A DNA stretch of 64,000 bases from Tolypothrix sp. PCC 7712 (GTDB lineage: Bacteria; Cyanobacteriota; Cyanobacteriia; Cyanobacteriales; Nostocaceae): assembly GCF_025860405.1 (NCBI RefSeq), contig NZ_CP063785.1, forward strand, positions 4,092,001 through 4,156,000. Reading direction: 5' to 3'. This document shows, piece by piece, positions 1-8,354 of this stretch (position 1 is its first letter; every line of letters starts with the position of its first letter). Below the pieces are notes generated by a model. That model had not been told where the DNA came from, searched no databases, and saw nothing but the letters and a program-made list of their open reading frames with translations. The position numbers and the translations under genes are program-made.

Positions 1-80
1 ATACCTACTCCTATAATTGCTGCACCTATATAATATATTAAGAAATATTTAGACTTGTGATTATTTAAGTTGTTTGTCAT
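1..80 (-). CDS. 5' end of an unidentified membrane protein (partial, runs off left edge)
   Basis: An ATG at 78-80 on the minus strand opens a frame without stops to the window edge (26 codons). The visible peptide has a polar, Asn-rich start followed by a hydrophobic run (YFLIYYIGAAIIGVG) that looks like the first membrane helix. No clear Shine-Dalgarno site precedes it. So little is visible that no family can be named, and the frame could be fortuitous in this AT-rich stretch. Confidence 0.3.
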   Translation of the reverse strand, partial: MTNNLNNHKSKYFLIYYIGAAIIGVG

Positions 81-345
81 ACAAATAACACCAATTACTG
101 AATTGAATAGAATTTTTTATAAGAATAAAATTTTTTTGTAGCATTATAAGCATTATAGTAATGTACCAAAAATTTGATTATTATGAGGAAACACAAAAGA
201 AATGACTCAAGCATGACTAGAATGGGCTAAACGAAGGGGTTATCAGTGGTAGTTAATATTGAGCAATCGCCTCTTTTACTGAATCCAGCCGATAGCATGG
301 TAAAATTTGACTCTAGCAAATTTAATTTACTGACATAAGTACCAA
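81..345. other. intergenic region upstream of cynS
   Basis: AT-rich spacer between the left-edge frame and cynS. I see no convincing NtcA box (GTA-N8-TAC), although cyanase genes are often nitrogen-regulated in cyanobacteria. No RNA gene or repeat was recognised. Confidence 0.4.
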
Positions 346-786
346 ATGTCCCTTCCCGAAATTACGCAAACACTATTAAAAGCTAAGAAAGAGAAAGGTT
401 TGAGCTTTGCTGATTTAGAAAAAATTCTGGGACGAGATGAAGTCTGGATTGCTGCTGTATTTTATCGTCAAGCTAGCGCTTCTGAGGAAGAGGCTAAGTT
501 GCTGCTAGAGGCATTAGAATTAGGGGCTATCTATATTAAAGAGTTAACTGAATGCCCTGTAAAAGGATTAGGCCCAGTCGTACCAACTGATCCGCTGATT
601 TATCGCTTCTACGAGATTATGCAGGTGTATGGTTTTCCCATTAAAGATGTGATTCAGGAAAAATTTGGTGACGGGATTATGAGCGCAATTGATTTTACCC
701 TGGATATCGAAAAAGAAGCAGATCCCAAAGGCGATCGCGTGAAAATTATTATGTCAGGAAAATTTCTACCATACAAAAAATGGTAG
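346..786 (+). CDS. cynS: cyanate hydratase (cyanase)
   Basis: Cyanase converts cyanate and bicarbonate to ammonia and CO2, acting as a soluble decamer. At 146 aa the length is close to the usual 147-156. The N-terminal helical domain (about 1-75) is followed by the catalytic domain. Arg87 and Glu90 (in YRFYE) and Ser113 (GIMSAIDF) match the known triad Arg96/Glu99/Ser122 of the E. coli enzyme with a constant offset of 9. The C-terminal MSGKFLPYKKW end is typical. The ATG at 346 is the only reasonable start. No cynA/B/D transporter genes are visible next to it, so it stands alone here. It supplies ammonium from cyanate as a minor nitrogen source. Confidence 0.96.
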   Translation: MSLPEITQTLLKAKKEKGLSFADLEKILGRDEVWIAAVFYRQASASEEEAKLLLEALELGAIYIKELTECPVKGLGPVVPTDPLIYRFYEIMQVYGFPIKDVIQEKFGDGIMSAIDFTLDIEKEADPKGDRVKIIMSGKFLPYKKW

Positions 787-879
787 GGTAAGATTTTATC
801 TCTAGATAGGATAGGTTTTTTCCTATCCTTTTGTGAGTAAATATTGTTTTTAACTGCTAATTTTAAACATTAACTACTC

Positions 880-1782
880 TTGACAATAAAAGCTCAAAAA
901 TCACAGAAATCGAGTAATTTTAACCCTTATTATACTCAGAATAATGGAGCATTATATTTAGGTGACAGTCTAGAACTAATCAAGTGCATTGATGACAACA
1001 CTATTAATTTAATCCTCACTTCACCCCCATTTGCACTGACACGCAAAAAAGAATACGGTAATGAAAGTGCAGAAAAGTATATTGAATGGTTCCTACCTTT
1101 CGCTTCAGAATTTAAAAGAGTACTAGCTGAGGATGGCTCATTTATTTTAGATTTAGGTGGCGCTTATCTTCCTGGAAATCCCGTGCGGAGTATCTATCAA
1201 TATGAGCTTTTGGTGAGATTATGTAAAGAAATTGGCTTTTTTCTCGCCCAAGAATTCTATCACTATAATCCAGCTAGATTACCTACCCCTGCTGAATGGG
1301 TAACAATTAGGAGAATCCGCGTTAAAGATTCAGTCAATGTGGTTTGGTGGTTATCCAAAACCCCCAACCCTAAAGCAGATAATAGAAAAGTTTTAAAACC
1401 ATATAGCCAGAGTATGCAGCAATTACTTAAGCATGGCTATAAAGCAAAAATACGTCCTAGCGGACATGAAATTTCTGATAAATTCCAAAAAGATAATCAA
1501 GGCGCAATTCCGCCTAATTTGCTAGAAATTGCCAATACAGAATCCAATAGCGCTTATTTACGTCGCTGTAAAGAGGCTGGTATAAAACCTCATCCAGCTA
1601 GATTTCCCCAAGCCTTTGCAGAATTCTTTATTAAATTCTTGACTGATGAAGGCGATCTAGTATTAGATCCATTTGCTGGATCTAATACTACGGGATTCGT
1701 TGCTGAAAATTTGCAACGTCAATGGATTGCTTTTGAAATTAATGAAGATTATGTTACTGGAAGTCGTTATCGTTTTAGCTAA
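880..1782 (+). CDS. orphan DNA methyltransferase, beta-class N4-cytosine/N6-adenine type
   Basis: A 300-aa S-adenosylmethionine-dependent DNA methylase. The catalytic motif TSPPF is at 47-51 and the SAM-binding motif DPFAGSNTTG at about 263-272; this order defines the beta class. The (S/T)PP(F/Y) form favours N4-cytosine methylation over N6-adenine (usually DPPY). Cyanobacteria carry a conserved solitary GGCC N4-cytosine methylase (DmtB / Sll0729 type), and this may be that enzyme, but the target cannot be read from sequence. No restriction endonuclease or specificity subunit is adjacent, so it looks like a solitary epigenetic enzyme. The start is a TTG at 880 with no strong ribosome-binding site; no upstream ATG is available. 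Confidence 0.88.
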   Translation: MTIKAQKSQKSSNFNPYYTQNNGALYLGDSLELIKCIDDNTINLILTSPPFALTRKKEYGNESAEKYIEWFLPFASEFKRVLAEDGSFILDLGGAYLPGNPVRSIYQYELLVRLCKEIGFFLAQEFYHYNPARLPTPAEWVTIRRIRVKDSVNVVWWLSKTPNPKADNRKVLKPYSQSMQQLLKHGYKAKIRPSGHEISDKFQKDNQGAIPPNLLEIANTESNSAYLRRCKEAGIKPHPARFPQAFAEFFIKFLTDEGDLVLDPFAGSNTTGFVAENLQRQWIAFEINEDYVTGSRYRFS

Positions 1783-1967
1783 CAATCAGTAAAAAGCGAA
1801 CAGTGAGCAGTTTTTCTCGAGAATACTGAATTATTCACTGTAATAACTACTAAGCTTTTGTGAAGACTAAATCGCCAATTCTAACATTGAACCCACTAAC
1901 TCTTTTAATAGTTATTTAACTAATATTTTTACCTAAGATTGTAAACTTTTGACTCCTACCAGCAAAT

Positions 1968-2162
1968 TTAGATTTCGCCATTAACCTGCATTTTATGCAC
2001 TTCGTCTGCTAGCTCTTGACGACTTTGTTCGTCCATTTTGTCAATTGCTATCATGCCCATGAGAATAACCTCTTTTAAAGTTAACCGTGTTGAATGTGCT
2101 TGTTTTTGCACAATCTCCTTAATGATGGGACTAACTCCTATCGCTGTACTCGCTCTTGCCAC
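1968..2162 (-). CDS. small hypothetical protein (64 aa)
   Basis: Starts with GTG. The sequence is soluble, alpha-helical looking and charged toward the C terminus (MDEQSRQELADEVHKM). I recognise no family. The helical, dimer-like composition would fit a small regulator or antitoxin, but no toxin partner lies next to it. It is convergent with the methyltransferase upstream. Confidence 0.5.
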   Translation of the reverse strand: MARASTAIGVSPIIKEIVQKQAHSTRLTLKEVILMGMIAIDKMDEQSRQELADEVHKMQVNGEI

Positions 2163-2723
2163 AAAATAATACTTAAATATGAACGACTGCGCCTAAATCT
2201 TAGCATTTTATCTCGCGTTATTCTACATAAGTCGAGTAATAAATTAAATTACTCAAATGCATAATATGCATAACAGCATGAATAACACACACACTTAGAT
2301 ATAGCAGATTAAAGGAAATTTTTCCTACTCCTATAGCTATAAAATTGGCAAAATTTTGATAATACTGTAGGATGCTAAATAACTCTGATTTTGATGGCAT
2401 AAAAATCTTTATTTGAGCGTAATTTGATATTTTCTCTCATTTATAGTGAGGATAAAAGCATTTATAGTGAAATTATCTTTATAGTGCTAGAATGCTGCCA
2501 ATCAACTCAATTTGCGCTATAAATCAGAATTGCGATCGCACTTAGTACATCTGGGTTTAAACTTGGAAAAACTTTGTTAGACAAGGGTTATGGAAAATCA
2601 AAAGATTTTTCCATTCATCAACAGAATGTGGGTTAATGAGAATGATTGCATATTGGATAGATGTTAATTTCATGTAGCGGCACTAGTTATGCTACTGATT
2701 AGCAGTGATTTTGGCTACTCCCA
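2163..2723. other. 560-bp spacer before the potassium channel
   Basis: AT-rich spacer with one HIP1-like site near 2534. A 60-codon minus-strand frame at 2218-2400 is present but has no ribosome-binding site or recognisable product. I see no repeat array or RNA gene. Confidence 0.35.
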
Positions 2724-3653
2724 ATGAGATTCCCACTCAAGAAACTTTTTCGCAAGCCAGGGGCGCATAGGCGGTCGCGTGTACATATTAAAATCAGGGA
2801 TGGGCAATTCCAGATTGTGGGGATGGGTGCTTGGTATTCTTACTGGCGTGACCCCTACCATCTGCTGTTAACAATTCCCTGGCCTGGGTTTTTTCTACTG
2901 ATTGCTTTAGCATATTTGGCTACTAACGCTGTATTTGCTTTAGCTTACCTGGCTGGAGGAGATTGTGTAGAAAATGCTAGACCTGGCTCTTTCTTAGATG
3001 TCTTCTTTTTTAGCGTGCAAACCTTGGCATCCATCGGCTATGGTGCGATGTATCCTAAAACACCTTATGCCAATAGCATTGTGACTATTGAAGCAATGGT
3101 AGGTTTGATGGGAATTGCTGTCATGACAGGGTTAGCGTTTGCTCGCTTCTCCCGTCCTAATGCACGTGTAGTTTTTAGCCGTGTCGCAGTGATTACACCC
3201 CATGAAGGACAGTCAACGCTGATGTTTCGCACCGCTAATAAGCGCCGCAACTTGATTTTGGAAGCACAGATGCGGGTGTACCTGATGCGAGACGAAGTTA
3301 CCGCAGAGGGACATTATATCCGTCGCATTCACGAACTCAAACTACTGAGGAATTTATCACCTAGCTTTACATTAAGCTGGTTAGCAATGCATATTATTGA
3401 TGAGTCTAGCCAGCTGTATGGAATGACTACAGAATCTTTACTCAAAACAAATAGCTCTATTGTGGTTTCACTAAGTGGTATTGATGAAACCGTAGCCCAA
3501 GTGCTTCATGCCCGTCATACTTATAGTGCCACTGATTTACTGTGGAATTATCAGTTTGTCAATATTATGCACGAGACAAGTGATGGACATCGCTACATTG
3601 ATTACCAGTATTTCCACGATGCCGTCAGTTTAGATGAAATTAGTGAGAACTAA
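2724..3653 (+). CDS. inward-rectifier-type potassium channel (KirBac family)
   Basis: 309-aa tetrameric K+ channel subunit of the inner membrane. An amphipathic slide-helix region (about 38-50, WYSYWRDPYHLLL) leads to TM1 (about 52-76). The pore helix and selectivity filter follow at 100-107 (TLASIGYG), then TM2 (about 118-143). The rest is the cytoplasmic immunoglobulin-like Kir domain (about 150-300) with the hallmark start RPNARVVFSRVAVITP and FRTANKRRNLILEAQ. The filter is SIGYG, where most KirBac channels have TVGYG/TIGYG, so the first filter Thr is Ser. It is a single gene with no obvious operon partner. Confidence 0.93.
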   Translation: MRFPLKKLFRKPGAHRRSRVHIKIRDGQFQIVGMGAWYSYWRDPYHLLLTIPWPGFFLLIALAYLATNAVFALAYLAGGDCVENARPGSFLDVFFFSVQTLASIGYGAMYPKTPYANSIVTIEAMVGLMGIAVMTGLAFARFSRPNARVVFSRVAVITPHEGQSTLMFRTANKRRNLILEAQMRVYLMRDEVTAEGHYIRRIHELKLLRNLSPSFTLSWLAMHIIDESSQLYGMTTESLLKTNSSIVVSLSGIDETVAQVLHARHTYSATDLLWNYQFVNIMHETSDGHRYIDYQYFHDAVSLDEISEN

Positions 3654-3685
3654 TCCTGAACTCTATTGTTTCGATGCTTTACAAG

Positions 3686-3880
3686 CTAATCAATCTCTTT
3701 TAGAGGTGGTGTTTGTAGTGGTTTAACTACTACTCGACCATTTTCAACCACTGTGCAGTTTTTGACAGGGACGTTGTTGTAGTTAACCTGTTCATCCTGA
3801 CAACGCTTTTGGTGAGAGATATTTTCCTCTTGTTGTTGAGTTAGCACAACCACACAACAAGGGCATGGTGTTGGTGACAT
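3686..3880 (-). CDS. small Cys-rich hypothetical protein (64 aa)
   Basis: ATG at 3878-3880 on the minus strand. The N terminus has a compact PCPCC cluster (three Cys within residues 6-9) with further Cys near 27 and 42, which could bind metal or form a disulfide. No family is recognised and no clear ribosome-binding site is seen. It is convergent with the potassium channel, about 30 bp apart. Confidence 0.42.
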   Translation of the reverse strand: MSPTPCPCCVVVLTQQQEENISHQKRCQDEQVNYNNVPVKNCTVVENGRVVVKPLQTPPLKEID

Positions 3881-4131
3881 ATAAAAACTTTGATCTCTAA
3901 CTTAATTATCGCGCTAATTAGAGCTTTAAGCGGAAAAATTTGGCTTAATACTGACTATAAAGATGCAGAGAAGCAGGAAAGAAGTATTAACGCCTAACCT
4001 CTGGGATATATGTGCATTAACGAGGTATTTGGTATATCTAAATGTAAATCAATAAGAAAGCGGTATTTATCCCGCCCCGCTTTCTTCGCCGCCCAAATTT
4101 TTGTTTATTGGGTAAAAAGCGGGTTTTGCTC

Positions 4132-5802
4132 ATGAAAAAATTTCTAAAATATCTCAGTTTAGGTTTACTATCTACAATTTTGACGGCAACCCCTGGATTA
4201 GGAGCCGAGCGCATCAGTTTTTTTTATCCGCCATTTGGGGAATTTTCTTTATCGGCTAAATCTTTAGAAAAATTTGCGAAAGAGGGCAAAATCGACAGTG
4301 AATTATCATTTTATGCCAGTCGTGCTACTCCAGAGCAACTTGCTCAATTAAGGCAGCTTTTACAACAGAAATTTGTTATTACACCTGTTTTGGTTTCTCA
4401 GTTTACCTATTCGCCTCTCGGTGAAGCAGTACTGAAACGTTTGGGAGAATTGTTACTGACTGACTCGCGCCAAAATGGTTTTTATGCCATCCGTGCTGCT
4501 TTGATTTTATCGGCTGCCGATCCTCAAGGCTTAACGGTTGTCAACTTATTGCGTAAGTACCCAAGTGAAAGTTTGCGGTTAAATTTTTCTGAGGGGTTAC
4601 AGATAGTCAATAGCTTGTCAAATTTGGTAAAAGCCCAGGATCAAATTGTCGCGTTGATTAAACAACAGACAACCACACAAGCTCAAACTAATAATGCCAC
4701 GGTTAATTATGCTCAATTGCCAGATTTGCGATCGCCTGGAAAATTACCTTGGCAGAAAACCAGCTTCCAATTCAACGATACTGCGCGCAATCGCAATCTC
4801 CCTGTAGATTTGTATCTACCGCAAGCCTCAGCACCAAGTCCTCTAATTGTCATTTCTCATGGTGTGGCTTCCGATCGCTTCGCCTTTGTCTACCTAGCTG
4901 AACATTTAGCATCCTATGGCTTTGCGGTGGCTGTCTTAGAACACCCCGGTAGTAATGCCGAGCGCTTTCAGCTATACTTTTCTGGCTTGGCTGGCCCTCC
5001 AGAAGCACAAGAATTTATTAACCGTCCTTTAGATGTCAAGTTTGTTCTCGATCAACTCCAGCAGCGAGACAAAAGCGATCGCAACCTCCAAGGTAAAATC
5101 AATTTTCAACAAATTGGGGCGATTGGACATTCTTTTGGCGGTTACACTGTTTTAGCTTTGGGGGGAGGAAAGCTGAACTTTGAGCAACTGCGCCGCGATT
5201 GTGCGCCTAATCGCACCTTGAATGTATCAGTCTTTTTACAGTGTCGCGCCTACGAGTTACCTGCCCAAAATTATCCACTGCAAGACGAACGCATTAAAGC
5301 AGTACTGGCGGTTAATCCCATTGATAGCTCTGTTTTGGGCGAAACTGGCATAAATCAAATTAAATTACCAACAATGTTAGTCGCAGGTACCCAAGATATT
5401 TTTGCACCCCCTCTATCTGAACAGATTTACCCCTTTACTTGGCTACCAAACCAGAACAAATATTTGGTAGTTATAGAAAATGCTACTCACTTTAGTGCGA
5501 TCGCAGAACCCACGGCGGAAAATAATGTTTTACCTGTACCAGAAGCCTTATTAGGGCCAAATCGTGCGCCTGCTTATTCCTATTTAAAAGCTTTAAGTGT
5601 CGCTTTTTTTGACACCCATCTTTTAAACCGCCCAGAATATCGTCCGTACCTGCAGCCTGGCTATGCTCAATATATTAGTCAGGCTCCGCTCAATCTCAGT
5701 ATTGTCGAATCTTTAACTACAGAACAGTTAAAACAAGCATTAAGTGGCGTAGATCCGCAACCAAAAGTCCCTGCACCACAGCCAACTCCGGCTGCGCCAT
5801 GA
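4132..5802 (+). CDS. exported alpha/beta hydrolase with N-terminal DUF1400-type domain
   Basis: 556 aa from the ATG at 4132, chosen over an in-frame TTG at 4108 because a clean signal peptide starts there (MKKFLKYLSLGLLSTI ... GLGA). Residues about 25-150 resemble the DUF1400 domain that precedes the hydrolase domain in many cyanobacterial proteins. The catalytic alpha/beta-hydrolase core (about 210-500) shows HGVASDR after the first strand, the nucleophile elbow GHSFGG with Ser334, and a late His in ENATHFSAIAEP. This is the dienelactone-hydrolase / PAF-acetylhydrolase-like group; the substrate is unknown but probably an ester in the periplasm. The C-terminal tail is Pro-rich, and the stop is directly followed by a heptamer repeat. 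Confidence 0.87.
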   Translation: MKKFLKYLSLGLLSTILTATPGLGAERISFFYPPFGEFSLSAKSLEKFAKEGKIDSELSFYASRATPEQLAQLRQLLQQKFVITPVLVSQFTYSPLGEAVLKRLGELLLTDSRQNGFYAIRAALILSAADPQGLTVVNLLRKYPSESLRLNFSEGLQIVNSLSNLVKAQDQIVALIKQQTTTQAQTNNATVNYAQLPDLRSPGKLPWQKTSFQFNDTARNRNLPVDLYLPQASAPSPLIVISHGVASDRFAFVYLAEHLASYGFAVAVLEHPGSNAERFQLYFSGLAGPPEAQEFINRPLDVKFVLDQLQQRDKSDRNLQGKINFQQIGAIGHSFGGYTVLALGGGKLNFEQLRRDCAPNRTLNVSVFLQCRAYELPAQNYPLQDERIKAVLAVNPIDSSVLGETGINQIKLPTMLVAGTQDIFAPPLSEQIYPFTWLPNQNKYLVVIENATHFSAIAEPTAENNVLPVPEALLGPNRAPAYSYLKALSVAFFDTHLLNRPEYRPYLQPGYAQYISQAPLNLSIVESLTTEQLKQALSGVDPQPKVPAPQPTPAAP

Positions 5803-5865
5803 GGGGATTGGGGACTGGGGAAGGGGGAAGGGGGAATGGGGAATGGGGAATGGGGAATGGAACAA
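5800..5865. repeat. short tandem heptamer repeats (STRR)
   Basis: Tandem GGGGA(A/C)TG-like and GGGGGAA units follow the hydrolase stop without a gap. This is the short tandemly repeated repetitive class common in heterocystous cyanobacteria. It carries no coding potential. Confidence 0.7.
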
Positions 5866-5893
5866 ACACCAAACACCTAACCCCAAAATTAAT

Positions 5894-6472
5894 TTATGGT
5901 ATTGCGTCTTTGAGATAAAACCTCAAATATGCATACCAATAAAAGAGATTGGTTGCTATTAATAGTCCTTTGGTGAAGGGTGATCGCATTGTGGGAAACA
6001 AGTAAATACTAGCTACTAATACTAAGGAAATCTCTATAAAAGCGATGATCCCGCCGTAATGGTTACGATCCCAATAGGAAATCGGACTAATAAAACGGTA
6101 ATTACTAAAGGGGAAAAAGTGCCTATGGGCATCATTATTGTGAACTGGTAAATCTAAAAGTGAGTGCAGCACCATACTGCTAAACCCAACTTCTATAACT
6201 TTCCAATTTAAAAAATGGGCAATTATTAGCCCAATTAATGCTAAAGGAATGGAGTGAAAAGTACTGATTATTCCTTGCCAAAATGGCTGGTAGTAAGCTT
6301 CTGACCAAATTTCGCGTGATGGTAAACGATAGACAAATTTCATCAAAAAGTAAAACAAGAATATTGGCACGTCGGGCAAGATTGCACCAATAAAGATTGC
6401 ATAACTCGCCTGATTTCTCAGTTGTTGGTTAAAAACAACCAGATTGAGAATCGCATGGCTAGGAGTATTCAT
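5894..6472 (-). CDS. multi-spanning membrane protein, YdjM-like putative metal-dependent hydrolase
   Basis: 192 aa from the ATG at 6470-6472; the frame is open to a TTG at 6559, but MNTPSHAILN is the natural start for this family. Four or five membrane segments are visible. Between them lie His/Asp-rich stretches: MNTPSHAIL at the start, GAILPDVP, and HSLLDLPVHNNDAHRHFFPF, the pattern seen in inner-membrane YdjM/DUF457-type putative hydrolases. Those His/Asp residues may bind a metal. The function is not established. It is convergent with the preceding hydrolase, separated by STRR sequence. Confidence 0.75.
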   Translation of the reverse strand: MNTPSHAILNLVVFNQQLRNQASYAIFIGAILPDVPIFLFYFLMKFVYRLPSREIWSEAYYQPFWQGIISTFHSIPLALIGLIIAHFLNWKVIEVGFSSMVLHSLLDLPVHNNDAHRHFFPFSNYRFISPISYWDRNHYGGIIAFIEISLVLVASIYLFPTMRSPFTKGLLIATNLFYWYAYLRFYLKDAIP

Positions 6473-7032
6473 AAAGTAAATGTAATCAGTATATTGACGG
6501 AAATTTTTCTGATCAAGTTTCCTCAACTGTATGTATTTTTCTTGTGTCAGCGATGACAAATTTTGTCATAATTCAGCCATATTGAGGATTTTATTAAATT
6601 TATTTTGGTAATTTAGTCTGATTGTCAAGAAATTTCTATATTAGACCAGCAGTATTTATAAAAACTTATTTCCCAAAAAATCACTTATATATATACTTGT
6701 TGTAAACAACTATTAAGAAATTCTTATTAAAAATTGTTGCTAGAACTTGATTTAGTTGTTAACGTGTGTATGGAAACGCTCCGGTGAACAATTGAGGAAA
6801 TGTTAAAACCTATGAGCTATATCCACACAGACGATAGTAGGAAGTGCTGATGATTTAAAGCAAAGCGAGAAATTTCTGTTGTTGAAAGACTGATGATTAA
6901 GGGTTGTAGATTAGCTCAGAAATATCTCCTACTTACAGGCTTAGTTTTGATTTAAATAACAATTGCTAATTTGTCTGCGCTGCGAATGCAATCAGTAACG
7001 CAGTAGGACTGACATTTTGGAGGTAAAAATTT
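6473..7032. other. 560-bp divergent intergenic region
   Basis: Sits between the minus-strand membrane protein and the plus-strand dehydrogenase, so it must hold both promoters. A strong ribosome-binding site TGGAGGT at 7017-7023 precedes the dehydrogenase ATG by 9 nt. I recognise no operator, repeat or RNA. Confidence 0.4.
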
Positions 7033-7863
7033 ATGAAGATTCAAGGTAAAGTTGCCTTAATTACTGGGGCTTCCCGTGGTATTGGACGTGCGATCGCTCT
7101 AGAATTAGCACAGCAAGGCATCAAGCGAGTTATACTCATAGCGCGCGATCGCCAAAAGTTAGCTGAGGTTGCAGAGGAAATCTCTGCACTAGGTACAGAA
7201 GTTTCAACTTTAGCAATCGATTTGACGCAAACAGTAGAAGTAAATATTGCTGTTGCTCAACTTTGGCGTAATTATGGCCCTATACATCTACTAGTTAATT
7301 GTGCCGGAGTTGCTTATCAGAATTCGTTTTTGCAATCTAAACTTCCCCAAGTTCAAGAGGAAATTTCCGTTAATTTAATGGGAATGTACAACTTGACTAG
7401 TCTTGTAGCACGGCGCATGGCTAGCCAAAGACAAGGGACAATTGTGAATGTATCCAGCTTGATGGGCAAAATTGCTGCACCGACAATGGCGACATATTCA
7501 GCCACAAAATTCGCCATTTTAGGATTTACCCAAGCTTTGCGCCATGAGCTAGCACCATACAATATTCAGGTAAAAGCATTACTTCCTTCCCTCACAGACA
7601 CAGACATGGTGCGGAACTTTCAATTATTTCGCTGGGTAATTCCCTCAACTCCTCAGAAAGTAGCGCAAACGCTTGTCTCAGGATTGCAAAGAGACTCACC
7701 AGAAATTTTAGTAGGATGGCAAAGTCATCTAGCAGTATGGTGTCAACGCCTTGCACCTTGGTTGCTAGAGATAATTTTAACTGTGACTACCCCTTCAGCG
7801 CCAAAAAGCAAACAGCCATACAAACAACTTAGAAAACTTATTCCCAGTACATTGGAACAATAG
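7033..7863 (+). CDS. short-chain dehydrogenase/reductase (SDR)
   Basis: 276-aa classical SDR with a Rossmann fold. The nucleotide-binding motif TGASRGIG is at 13-20. The structural NAG motif reads VNCAG near 90, so the first Asn is replaced by Cys-flanked sequence. The catalytic Ser (VNVSS), Tyr and Lys (YSATK) are all present, followed by the usual FTQALRHELAPYNIQV segment. ARD after the second strand suggests NADP(H) preference. The substrate is unknown; this subgroup often acts on lipids or ketoacyl compounds. The start is supported by a strong ribosome-binding site. It is monocistronic and followed by two stable hairpins. Confidence 0.9.
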   Translation: MKIQGKVALITGASRGIGRAIALELAQQGIKRVILIARDRQKLAEVAEEISALGTEVSTLAIDLTQTVEVNIAVAQLWRNYGPIHLLVNCAGVAYQNSFLQSKLPQVQEEISVNLMGMYNLTSLVARRMASQRQGTIVNVSSLMGKIAAPTMATYSATKFAILGFTQALRHELAPYNIQVKALLPSLTDTDMVRNFQLFRWVIPSTPQKVAQTLVSGLQRDSPEILVGWQSHLAVWCQRLAPWLLEIILTVTTPSAPKSKQPYKQLRKLIPSTLEQ

Positions 7864-8354
7864 AAATTTTTTGGTACAATAAAAATCTCTACCCCCTGTT
7901 CCCCTCGTTACCAGGCCCCACCTGGTAACGCCCTACAGGACGCTCTGCCTCAACCCCATGAGGCAGAGCTTCAAAATATTTATAGTTATACCGAGCAGAG
8001 GAATAATCGCGAGTCAGGTTATACAGCCTTGGGACGCTCCAAATAAGCAAGCTAATACCTGAGCGAAAAAAGTGCTGAGTAAATTTGGCTATTCACTTCT
8101 CTCTAGGCTCAAGCACCTTGAATGTTTGGTGGTGCGTTGCGCTACGCGACAACACACCCTACTGAACAAAGGTTTAAATCTAGAGGCTGAGAGACTTTCA
8201 GCATTACCAATTGGTTTAACACTTGCGTGGAAACATTACTGAGTGTTGAGTAAGTTTGACTTTTGACTCTGAACTCTTGACTCGCGATCGCCTCACCAGT
8301 AATTATGCAAGTTTAGCGTCACAACCTATTACCCTATTTTCGGAGCAACCAGAA
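7864..8354. other. spacer with palindromic repeats before the GH57 gene
   Basis: Besides the two hairpins, a palindromic element around 8130-8163 (GGTGCGTTGCGCTACGCGAC and an ACACACCCTAC end) resembles elements at 19510 and 9877. A TTTTGACT-like STRR lies at 8250-8285 and supplies an in-frame TTG. I therefore think that TTG is not the true GH57 start. Confidence 0.4.
7907..7969. terminator. two stable hairpins downstream of the SDR gene
   Basis: Hairpin 1: GTTACCAGG (7907-7915) pairs with CCTGGTAAC (7921-7929) around a 5-nt loop. Hairpin 2: GCTCTGCCTCA (7942-7952) pairs with TGAGGCAGAGC (7959-7969) around a 6-nt loop. Only a weak T stretch follows. They may end transcription of the SDR gene or be dispersed palindromic repeats. 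Confidence 0.5.

Noticed and set aside
2218..2400. 60-codon minus-strand frame
   Set aside because: AT-rich, without ribosome-binding site or recognisable features; not enough support.
8256..8354. Longer GH57 start at TTG 8256
   Set aside because: The TTG lies in TTTTGACT-type repeat DNA, whereas ATG 8355 has a GGAG site; the longer form cannot be fully excluded.
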